This document shows, piece after piece, positions 30,164 to 38,053 of a stretch of DNA of 64,000 bases; within the stretch, counting starts at the first letter, position 1, and each line of letters starts with the position of its first letter. A model generated the notes under the pieces. It had not been told where the DNA came from. It saw nothing but the letters and a program-made list of their open reading frames with translations, and ran no database searches. Position numbers and translations under genes: made by a program. Source of the stretch: Acidimicrobiia bacterium (GTDB lineage: Bacteria; Actinomycetota; Acidimicrobiia; IMCC26256; PALSA-610). Location: the NCBI GenBank assembly GCA_027494135.1, contig JAOSJK010000012.1, forward strand, positions 1,127,427 to 1,191,426. Direction: 5' to 3'.

Positions 30164-30795
30164 CCGGCCACCCCCTCGAACTGCTGGAGGAGTCGAGCCT
30201 CCGACACCTTCCACACCCCGTCGACCCGAAGCATCTCGGCCTGGACGTTGTGGGTGCTGACCGAGTCATCGACCACCTCACCGGTGTCACGGCTCACGAC
30301 CAGGCCGTCATCGACCACGCACTCCTGGACCACGGCCCGGTCGCCGTCGATCTCCACCACCGTGACCCGCTGGATGTTGTGTGGTTCTGCGGCTCGCTCG
30401 AACGCGACACCCGAGTCGAGGTTGGACTGGGTCTCGGCAACCACGGCATCGAGCTGACGGCCAGTGGCGAAGTCGCGCAACGCCGGATCGTCGGGGTTCG
30501 GGACCCCAGCGTTCGCGTTGAAGCGCGCGTTCCAGTAGCCGACGTAGCGATCGATCACCTCCTGCTCCGCGGTCGTACCCGGAGCAGTGGTGACCGGTGT
30601 GGCCTCGGTCGTGGTCGTCGTGGTGTCCCGCGACGTCGAGGACGTCGACGCGGTGGTCGATGTCCTGTCTGCGGCGGTCGTCGACGACGCCGCGGTATCG
30701 CTGTCGTCATCGCTGCAACCGGCGAGCGCGAGAACCAGCGCAACACAGAGGGCGCTGATCACGGCGCGTCGGGGTGGGTGACCGAACCAAGGCAT
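30145..30795 (-). CDS. Lipoprotein of the Tad locus
   Basis: 216 residues from the ATG at 30795 behind GAGGAGG. A signal peptide ends in the lipobox LALAGC. A Thr/Ser-rich linker of about 50 residues follows, then an NTF2-like domain with VIDRYVGYWNARF, FATGRQLDAVVAETQ, VVQECVVDDGLVV and RVDGVWKVSEARL. Anchored on the outer face of the membrane. First gene of the Tad operon; its homolog at 60.8 kb also leads the second Tad-type locus. Exact role unknown. Confidence 0.72.
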   Translation of the reverse strand: MPWFGHPPRRAVISALCVALVLALAGCSDDDSDTAASSTTAADRTSTTASTSSTSRDTTTTTTEATPVTTAPGTTAEQEVIDRYVGYWNARFNANAGVPNPDDPALRDFATGRQLDAVVAETQSNLDSGVAFERAAEPHNIQRVTVVEIDGDRAVVQECVVDDGLVVSRDTGEVVDDSVSTHNVQAEMLRVDGVWKVSEARLLQQFEGVAGCALAS

Positions 30796-31031
30796 GGGTG
30801 TGCCTCCTCGTCCGAGGGGACCCGTACCCAGCGCCGACCATCCCACCAACACGGGACGGCGGCGGACCGCACCCATGAGGGATCGACAGCGAGTGGCGCT
30901 GAGGTGGGAGGTCCGCCCCGTATCGGTCAGGCAGACGAGACCGGGCCGACCACGACGTCGACCAGCAACGACGGTACCCGATCGTCTCGGAGTTGTCTCC
31001 TGACCTCGGGTCGATCCCGCTCGAGCACCCA

Positions 31032-31730
31032 TCAGCTCGCCAGCGGCAGGACGCGCAGGCAGCGCTCGGCGCGGGTGCGTCGACGCCAGATCGCGTCCGC
31101 CGACATGTTCATGTCCGCGGCCACCTCGACCAGCGACTCACCGCCCAGGCGGGTGCGGATGATCGTCGCCAGCGCGGCGCGGGAGACCATGCCCTGCTCC
31201 TGGGCGCTGCGGAGCTCGTCGAACAACTCCTGCTCGCACACGACCTGGTCCGGGGTCGGGTTGGGATCGGCGCCGAAGCGCCGGTTGTGCACCTCGGGTT
31301 CGACCGGGCACTCGATCGTGGCCCTGTTGCGGAGGAACTCCTTGCGGACGTCGAGCACCACGTTCGCCGCCACCGGTCCCGGCCGCTGCGGTGGGTAGGT
31401 GCGGATCCGGTTCCACGCGATCGACACGACCTCACCCACCGAGTCCGGCTCGTCGTGCACCACCCCGGCAACGACACGGACCACCCCGCCGAGTAGCGCC
31501 TGGAGCAACGTGCGGGCCGCGATCTCATCACCGGGAGCCTCGGTGGCGAGCACCCGCAACGCGCTCGCCCCCCAGTCGCGTCGACCCCGGGTGTCGACGA
31601 AGTCGTTCAAGCTCTGGGCCTGGCCGAGCTCGGGGTGGCGGGCCGTCCAGCGCATCAGCGCTCGACGAGCCTTCGGAGAGCGGGCCAACGTGGCCCACTC
31701 CTCGTTCAGAGCATGCACGATCGTTGTCAT
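31032..31730 (-). CDS. Sigma-70 region 4-like regulator
   Basis: 232 residues from the ATG at 31730 behind AGGAGG. The N-terminal two thirds resemble a sigma-factor-like helical body (VGEVVSIAWNRIRTYPPQRP, NVVLDVRKEFLRNR). The C-terminus has a helix-turn-helix (SRAALATIIRTRLGGESLVE then VAADMNMSADAIWRRRTRAE) like the region 4 of ECF sigma factors. No precise family named. It lies upstream of the Tad operon on the same strand, with 236 bases between. A candidate for recognising the element-wide promoter block, which is inference. Confidence 0.5.
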   Translation of the reverse strand: MTTIVHALNEEWATLARSPKARRALMRWTARHPELGQAQSLNDFVDTRGRRDWGASALRVLATEAPGDEIAARTLLQALLGGVVRVVAGVVHDEPDSVGEVVSIAWNRIRTYPPQRPGPVAANVVLDVRKEFLRNRATIECPVEPEVHNRRFGADPNPTPDQVVCEQELFDELRSAQEQGMVSRAALATIIRTRLGGESLVEVAADMNMSADAIWRRRTRAERCLRVLPLAS

Positions 31731-31737
31731 CGGGAGG

Positions 31738-31766
31738 ACCTCCTGGTGCTGGTTGGACACCAGGAG
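31738..31766 (-). promoter_or_regulatory. Hairpin overlapping the ribosome site of the sigma-like gene
   Basis: TCCTGGTG and CACCAGGA form an 8-base-pair stem with a 9-base loop (31741-31765). On the minus strand the 3' arm contains AGGA of the AGGAGG ribosome site of the gene starting at 31730. Folding would hide the site, so translation could be controlled. Confidence 0.4.
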
Positions 31767-31779
31767 GCTCCGCGCGGCC

Positions 31780-31871
31780 CATCCCGTTGGGTCTCCCGTT
31801 ACCTATCCGGTTGGCGAGAAATCCTCGAGATTCTTCAACCGGATACCCAGCGGGATAGACAGCGCGATATC
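31780..31871. repeat. Inverted array of 12-base CTATCCSGTTGG repeats
   Basis: Forward units: CATCCCGTTGG (31780), TCTCCCGTTACC (31792), CTATCCGGTTGG (31803). After a near-palindromic centre around CTCGAG come inverted units CAACCGGATAC (31836), CCAGCGGGATAG (31847) and a decayed ACAGCGCGATAT (31859). The array fills the gap between the ABC-F stop and the sigma-like gene. The same 12-base unit recurs before and within the relaxase gene. Looks like a binding array for an element-encoded protein. Confidence 0.65.
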
Positions 31872-33509
31872 ACGCCTTGTGGGCCTCGTTTCGTCCAGGA
31901 ATCACCAGTTCTGGCCAGTGGCCGAGGTCGCGGCGGAGCTGGCGGTCATGGGTCACGACGACGACCGCTGCGGCCGTGGCGTCGAGGGCCTCGGTGAGCT
32001 CGTCGACGAGCGCGATCGACAGGTGGTTGGTGGGTTCGTCGAGGAGCAGGGCGTGGGGTCGGCCGGCGAGGGCGAGGGCGAGGTCGAGACGGCGCTGCTG
32101 GCCCATGGAGAGCTCGGCAAGGGGTCGAGCGGTGTCGGCAGCCGAGAGCAGCCCGAGGGACCGCAACGGCACGGTCGCATCGAGTCCCAGGTGACGGAGT
32201 TGATGCATACGGGCTTCGTAGATGTCATGGACTCGGCGTCGGTCAGCTGACGGGGTCTCCTGGGCGACGAAGCCGATGCGAGCGTTCGCCGCGACCCTCA
32301 CCGAGCCCTGGTCCGCTTCGAGCTGTCCGGCAAGCACCGCGAGCAGGGTGGACTTGCCGGCCCCGTTCGGACCGGTGATCAGGAGACGGTCGCCGGATTC
32401 GAGCGCGACGGTGACCGGACCCGTGAGCCGGCCGTCGACCGCGACCTCCTCGGCTCGCACGAGCGTCACGCCGGACAGCGTTGCCAGTTCGGGCATGTGG
32501 AACCGCAGCGGCGCCACCGGTCTCGATACGGCGTGGTCGGCGAGGTCGTCGATCCGTCGGTTCACCGCCCGAACCAGAGACGGTGCCCGAGTGGCGCGCT
32601 GGTGCTTGCCGGTGCCCTTCGGTGGACGCCAGCTCGAACGAAGCCGGTTCTGCGCCGCCGAAAGGTCGTCGGCGAGGCGGGCCTCCTCGGCCAGGTGCTG
32701 GTCGTAGTCCTGCTCCCAGCGGGCCATCGCCGCCGAACGACCGGCCCGGTAGCCCTCATAGCCATCGCCGTAGACGCGGGGCCGCCCATCGATGCTGGGA
32801 TCCAGGTCGAGGATCTTGGGCGCGACATCGGCGAGCAACACCCGGTCGTGGCTGACCAGGACCACCCCGCCGGGATGGTCGCGCAGCGCGGCGGTCAAGA
32901 AGTCGAGGCCGTGCTCGTCGAGGTGGTTGGTGGGCTCGTCGAGGAGCAAGAAGTCGTGCTGAGCACCGAGCAGGCACGCCAGGCGCACCCGGTAGCGCTC
33001 CCCGACCGACATCTGAGCGAGTGCGCGGCTGCGGTCGCGCACCGCGCCGAGCGCGTCGAGCGCCAAGTCAACGCGTCGGTCCGCATCCCACGCGTCGAGC
33101 GCCGTCGCAGCATCGAGCGCCGCCGCGTACTCGTCGTCAGCACCCTCGACCTCCGCGCCGCGGCCGCGGCAGCCTCGTCGAGGGCCTTCAACGCGGCGCG
33201 GGCATCGGCCAGCTCCACGTCGATCAGCTCACCGACGGTTCGCGCGTCTCCAGCAGCCAGTTCCTGCTCAGCGACGCCGATGCTGCCGATCCGGCTGACC
33301 GTCCCCGAGTCAGGGCGCAGCGTCCCCACGAGGACGTGCAGCAGCGTCGACTTGCCGCGACCGTTCTCACCCACCACGCCCAGACGGGTGCCCGCCGAGA
33401 CCGACACCGACACGTCGACCAGGACCGGCCGACCCCCTCGTTCCACGTGCACCGACGCGGCGCCGAGTTGGGCGCGCGACCGCGCCCGAACCTCTGTGTT
33501 GCGAACCAA
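31870..33509 (-). CDS. ABC-F family ATPase (possible antibiotic resistance cargo)
   Basis: Soluble twin-ATPase acting on the ribosome; many members protect against antibiotics. Domain 1 has Walker [12 protein letters not shown], signature [11 protein letters not shown] and Walker [16 protein letters not shown]. The linker contains [15 protein letters not shown]. Domain 2 has [22 protein letters not shown] and [10 protein letters not shown]. No membrane helices, which excludes a transporter. TTG start at 33509 with GGAAGGA seven bases upstream; one frameshift near 33.16 kb. About 545 residues. The only obvious cargo gene of the conjugative core. Which drug, if any, cannot be told from sequence. 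Confidence 0.85.
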
Positions 33510-33660
33510 GACCAGTTCCTTCCCAGTGGGTGACCATCACCGCCAACCGGCGCGGCCACACGCGATCCACGAACGAGCGACCCCTCCGTCAGGGTTCGCC
33601 GATCAACCCGGACGCGACACGCGTCCCAGGGGTCCGTGGATCAAAGGAAGATCGACTGCA
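33510..33660 (-). promoter_or_regulatory. ABC-F leader region with hairpin
   Basis: Upstream of the ABC-F start lies a perfect inverted repeat, GGACGCG-ACA-CGCGTCC (33610-33626). It is followed in the direction of transcription by a short frame that opens ATGGTCACCCACTGGGAAGG and runs across the ribosome site. Resistance ABC-F genes are often controlled by such leader peptide and hairpin arrangements. The fit here is suggestive only. Confidence 0.35.
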
Positions 33661-33735
33661 ACATGACAGCCAGGCTACCAACGAATCTGGCTCCCACCGG
33701 GCAGGTTCGCGGGCGCTGTCCACCTTGAGCGCGGG

Positions 33736-33767
33736 ATTCGGACCCGTTCGCGGCTTACCTGGGCATG
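33736..33767 (+). promoter_or_regulatory. Element promoter/operator block, copy D
   Basis: TTCGCGGCTTACCTGGGC runs directly into the ATG at 33765, with GATT at the place of the TTTT tract 11 bases before the core. Nearly identical in sequence and position to copy A before VirD4. Confidence 0.6.
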
Positions 33768-34310
33768 GAACACGGCCGAACTCTCACCTTCACGCCCGTC
33801 AACCACCCGAACCGCCAGGTTCGACAGGTCGGCTTCGACCTTTCGGACACCTACGTCGAGCAGTGCTGGTCTGCTGTCATCGGACCGAGCGCGGTGGTGC
33901 TGTTGCGCCGAATGCCCGAGCTGTGGCGCCACGAGGTCCCGGCCAAGATCCCCGCGGACGAGCTGAGCCGCTCGATCGGGCTCGGGGGCGGGACCGGGCC
34001 GAACAGCCGGCTCGTGGCGATCACCGATCGGATGGTCAAGTTCGGGCTCGTCCGCCGGAGTGGCGGCCCGGACCGCTTCGACGTGTTCCTCGAGGTCGCA
34101 CCATTGCAGGCCCGACAGCTCGAGCGGGTGCCCGAGTGGACCCGGGCCACCCATGAGCGGTTGTTCTCGGCTCACCTCGAGGGCTTCGACGGTGTCGCCG
34201 AGCACCGAGCGAAGGTCACCAACGCGGCGGTCGATCTGGATCGGTTTCGTGACCGAGCCACCCACTCCGACCGCACCCCACCAGCAGCGCGTCAGGCCCT
34301 TGGGCGATGA
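33765..34310 (+). CDS. Small winged-helix-like element protein, paralog B
   Basis: 181 residues from the ATG at 33765, intact. Paralog of the protein at 2431-2901: AVIGPSAVVLLRRMPELW aligns with PLIGPTSTMLARALNRHL, and IPADELSRSIGLG with CPIELSLELGLR. The helix-turn-helix-like LVAITDRMVKFGLVRR and the following FLEVAPLQARQL also correspond. Placed directly before the relaxase, it could be a relaxosome accessory or a regulator. No named family. Divergent from the ABC-F gene. Confidence 0.6.
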   Translation: MEHGRTLTFTPVNHPNRQVRQVGFDLSDTYVEQCWSAVIGPSAVVLLRRMPELWRHEVPAKIPADELSRSIGLGGGTGPNSRLVAITDRMVKFGLVRRSGGPDRFDVFLEVAPLQARQLERVPEWTRATHERLFSAHLEGFDGVAEHRAKVTNAAVDLDRFRDRATHSDRTPPAARQALGR

Positions 34311-34398
34311 GCCTCAGGCGCCGTCCCGGCTCTCCCGGAAGCCCGGTCATCGCGGGAACCCACGTCGGTTCTCAACGGCAGGTCTGGCGCGCACACAT

Positions 34399-34442
34399 TG
34401 ACAGGTTCCCCTTCGGGGAACCTGTTGGCTATCCGGTTGGCA
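34399..34442 (+). promoter_or_regulatory. Hairpin plus 12-base repeat before the relaxase: oriT candidate
   Basis: CAGGTTCCCC-TTC-GGGGAACCTG (34402-34424) is a perfect 10-base-pair hairpin. It is followed at once by a partial unit ending CTGTTGG and a full repeat unit CTATCCGGTTGG (34429-34440). The relaxase start codon lies ten bases further on. MobF relaxases commonly act at an inverted repeat next to their gene. There is no T-run, so it is not an ordinary terminator. The nick site cannot be located by eye. Confidence 0.45.
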
Positions 34443-34449
34443 GCTCGTC

Positions 34450-37400
34450 GTGAAGTTCACCGTCACCCCGCTCGGCGGTGGCCGGGCCGACACGGCCCGG
34501 GTCGTGGACTCGATCGTCCGCTACCTGAACCCGCCCGCCGCCAAGACCCCGGGGCGGGCGGCCCCGCTCCATCGGGGGCAGAGGGCGCGGAGCAGTACTA
34601 CGCGGACAAGGGCGAGGAACCGGGTCGGTGGATGGGCCGCCACGCCGCGGCCACCGGCCTGGCGGGGGCGGTGCAGCGCCATGACTTCGCGTCGGTGCTC
34701 GCTGGCCGTGATCCCCACACCGGGGAACGGTTGATCACCGCGCAGGGCTCGGCCGGTCGACGCCCGACGTTGGGTGCAGGGGCACACTCGCGGACCGGCG
34801 CCCACGGCGAGCGGCTCTATGACGTCGCGGACGCTGCCGCGGTCCTCGGGGTCACGCATCGCGAGGTCGAGCGGATGCTCGACGCCGGGACCCGCCTGGT
34901 ACACGCGGCACTCCCACCGACGGCCGGTCAAGGCTCAACCGAAGATCCCGCTGGTCATCCGGTTGGCGCTGCCGAGACCGAGCCCGGCGCGGCGTATCTG
35001 GTCCCTTTGGTCGATGAGGACGGGTCCCGATGGGTGAGCGAGGAAGAGCTGGCTCGCTGCCAACAGGCCCGTGACGAGGGCGTGACACCCGAGCAGGTCC
35101 GTGCCCTCGGTGGCCCCGAGGATCAGCTGTCGATCAGCGACGCAGCCCGCCTCGCCGGTGTGACCAACCGCTACCTGCGCGGGGTTGCCCGTTACCACGA
35201 GGACCACTCGGTGGAGATCGCCCAGTCGGTCGCCGCGGGTCGTCAGCCTCGCCGGGCGTACCTGGAAGCGCATCGGGGCACCAAGGGCCGCTGGTTGGTC
35301 ACCCGTGAGCACTTGGCCGAGTTCCTCGAACGACGACGACCACCGGCAGTGCGCGTCGCCTACGACCTGACGCTCACCACCGAGAAATCCCTCGGGGTGT
35401 TGGCCCTGCTCGGCAACGACACGACCCGACGGGCGGTGCTGGGGTCGATCCAGGCCGGCAACGACTGGGCGCTCGGCTGGATCGAGGAGCGTGCCGTGGG
35501 GCGCATCGACGGCCAACCAGTAGCGGCGCAGGGGTTGATGGTGGCGTCGTTCCGGCACCTCACCTCACGAGCACTGGACCCGTTCCCCCACCATCACAAC
35601 GTCGTGCTCAACACCGTCCAGGTTCCCGACGGTTCCCACCGGTCGCTGTGGTCACGCTGCCTGTACCGCAACGCCCAAGCCGCGTCCGCGTTGGCGACCG
35701 CGGAGATGCGCCACCAGCTCGCCAGCCAGCTCGATGTGCGATGGCGGCCCGGCCGCAAGTCCGGATGGGAGATCGACGGCATCGACCAGGCCGTCGTGTC
35801 GGAGTTCTCGAAGCGCCGCAACGAGATCGACGACGCCCTCGCCGAGCTCGAAACCGAGATCGGCCGTGGCGCGCATCCCGGCGAGGTCGAACACATCGTG
35901 TTGCGTACACGCCCCGCCAAGAACCACACCCCCGCCGACAAGCTCATCGCCGACTGGCGGGCACGCGCCGAAAGAGCCGGTCTGACCAGCGATGATCTCG
36001 ACCGGCTCGCCCCACCCATCCGTGAACCGGATACCCAACGGGATAGCCAACCGGATAGCCAGCGGGATAGGACAGAGACCGTCTACCGACTCCTCGCAGC
36101 CGATGACGGGATCTGTGCCGGTGGGTCGGTGTTCGCCCGAGCCGACGCCATCGCCGCGGTCGCGAACGTCGGGGTCCCCGATCCCGACGGTGTCGCCCAA
36201 CCACTCCTCGGTGGCGCGACCCAGGTCCTCGAGCTGACCGACGGGTTCCTCGCGTCTGGTCATGTGGTCGCGCTCACCGACGGCGACGAGCCGCTGTTCA
36301 CCACCCGAGCGATGCTCGAGATGCAGAACCGCATCGCAGCACGGTTCCGGGCCGGTCGCCACGAAGGCACCCACCACGTCACCGACCACCACCTCGCCAC
36401 CGCGCTCGCCGGCCACCCGCATCTGACCGGTGAACAGCGCGACCTGGTTCGGTCGTGGTGCCAAAGCGGCCACCGGTTCCAACCCGCGATCGGCCGGGCT
36501 GGCACCGGCAAGACCACCACCGTCGCTGCCTGCGCCGATGCCTGGCGAGCCGCCGGCTACCGCGTCGTCGGTGCCGCGGTGAAGGGCGAAGCCGCCCGCA
36601 CCCTCGCGGCGGCCACCGAGATCGAGTGCGAGACCGTCGCCTGGTACCTCGCCCACACCGACCCCGACCACCCACCCCTCGACGCCCGCACCGTCCTCGT
36701 CATCGACGAAGCCTCCACGCTGCACGACCAAGCCCCTCGACACGCTCATGGACATGGCCACTCGCGCCGGGGCCGCCGTGCGTCTCGTCGGCGACCCCGC
36801 TCAACACGGCGCCATCGCCGCCGGAGGGATGTTCCGGGTGCTGTGCGAACGCCACCCCACATCACCCCCGAACTGACCACCAGCCACAGGCTCCAACACC
36901 CCAGCGACCGAGCCGCCGCCGATGCGCTCCGTCGAGGCGACATCGATACCGCGTTCGACGCCCTCGCCGCAGCCGGACACCTCCACGTCGTCGGTGATGA
37001 CCTGACCATGTACCGCCAGGTCCTCGGCCGCTGGTGGGACGCCCACCGCAACGGCGACGACCACCCCATGGTCGACCGGCGCAACACCACCCGCCGCCAG
37101 CTCAACCGCCTTGCCCACCTCCCTGCGCCAAGTGAACGGCGAACTCGGCGACGACCAGATCCCCGCCAGCGGAGGACGCAGCTTCGCCACCGGCGACCGC
37201 GTCACCGCCCGCGCCCCCAACCGGGCCCTCCACGTCGACGGCGACCGCCACGCCTATGTCCGCAACGGCGCCCTCGGCACCATCACCGCCACTCGCCACG
37301 ACCCCAGCGACCGGAGACGGATCGGGTCACCGTCGACTTCGACGGCATCGGCACCATCGAGTTGCCCCGCAGCTTCTTCGACCACCACCGCACTGCCGCC

Positions 37401-37811
37401 GGCCGAGTCGAGGTCGGCATCGACCACGCCTACGCGCTCACCAGCTACGCCGTGCAGGGCTCCACCAGATCGGTCTCCACCAGTCGAGTCGACGCCACGG
37501 CCACCCGCGCCGAGACCTACGTCGACATCACTCGAGGCCGCAACGCCAACCACCTCTACCTCACCGCAGCCAACGACCCACTCGACGGCGAAGCCCTCCC
37601 CGCATCCCCGCCCCCACCCGCCGACATCGCCGTCGCCGACCGGCTCCACCGATCCACGGGCGAGCTCACGGCCTGGGAACTCGCCCACCCGTCGACCCTG
37701 CTCTGGCCGGTCAGGCGATCGAGCGGTAACGCCGCGGGGTTTGTTGTCGATTTTGACCCCCGATCGCGGCTTACCCAGGTACGGAAACGCACAGGAGGCC
37801 CAGTCCGATGA
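34450..37811 (+). CDS. MobF (TrwC/TraA-like) relaxase-helicase
   Basis: Nicks and unwinds element DNA for transfer. GTG start at 34450 (VKFTVTPLGGGRADTARVVD). The relaxase domain includes LTTEKSLGVLALLG and the metal site FPHHHNVVLN. A RecD-like helicase follows with Walker A IGRAGTGKTTTVAA and VLVIDEAS, and a UvrD-like C-terminal HAYALTSYAVQGST with YVDITRGRNANHLYLTA. Frame breaks near 34.57, 36.74, 36.85, 37.11 and 37.32 kb. The relaxase part contains an insertion with a helix-turn-helix-like segment (YDVADAAAVLGVTHREVERM). Repeats at 36.03 kb encode a PDTQRDSQPDSQRDR run. The stop is uncertain: 37729 or 37811. Confidence 0.85.
34944..34967 (+). repeat. Two 12-base repeat units inside the relaxase gene
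   Basis: GATCCCGCTGGT then CATCCGGTTGGC, two head-to-tail units of the CTATCCSGTTGG family, more diverged than the others. They are encoded in frame within the relaxase N-terminal part. Confidence 0.5.
36023..36070 (-). repeat. Four perfect-period 12-base repeat units inside the relaxase gene
   Basis: Units TGAACCGGATAC, CCAACGGGATAG, CCAACCGGATAG and CCAGCGGGATAG lie head to tail with a period of exactly 12, in the opposite orientation to the units at 34.4 kb. They translate to alternating PD(S/T)Q and RDSQ blocks at the boundary between relaxase and helicase domains, a place that can tolerate an insertion. Confidence 0.7.
37742..37783 (+). promoter_or_regulatory. Element promoter/operator block, copy E
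   Basis: TTGTCGATTTT is followed after 11 bases by GCGGCTTACCCAGGTACGG, with the same spacing as copy B. It lies at the extreme 3' end of the relaxase gene and 30 bases before the excisionase-like start at 37808. Here too there is a separate ribosome site (GGAGG), so the block is a transcription signal rather than a start-codon context. Confidence 0.6.
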
Positions 37812-38034
37812 CCACCGCATCTGCCGACACCCCCGCCGAGGTCCTCACCGTCGAGGAAGCGGCGGCGATTCTTCGCATCAGCCGCAACGCCGCCTACGCG
37901 GCGGCCCGTCAGTGGCGCGCCACCGGCGGCGAGACCGGCCTGCCCTGCATCGAGATCGGCCGCACACTCCGGGTGCCCGCGCCGATCTCGACCGGCTGCT
38001 GGGTCGCCACGGCCCGTCTCAGGCCGTCGCGTGA
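37808..38034 (+). CDS. Excisionase-like MerR-type HTH protein, one frameshift
   Basis: ATG at 37808 behind GGAGG. The sequence EVLTVEEAAAILRISRNAAY followed by AAARQW and CIEIGRTLRVP is the helix-turn-helix 17 type found in excisionases and small regulators. A frame break near 37.98 kb gives the natural end ADLDRLLGRHGPSQAVA. About 75 residues. Likely controls excision together with the integrase at 40.7-42.4 kb, or acts as a copy or transfer regulator. Confidence 0.7.
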
Positions 38035-38053
38035 TCGGTCCACAATGGCGGTC

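Noticed and set aside
34402..34424. Rho-independent terminator
   Set aside because: A strong hairpin but with no T-run after it on either strand, and it stands directly before a gene start; oriT is a better fit.
36023..36070. Simple low-complexity peptide repeat arising by slippage in the relaxase
   Set aside because: The same 12-base unit occurs outside coding sequence at 31.8 kb and 34.43 kb and in both orientations, which local slippage would not explain.
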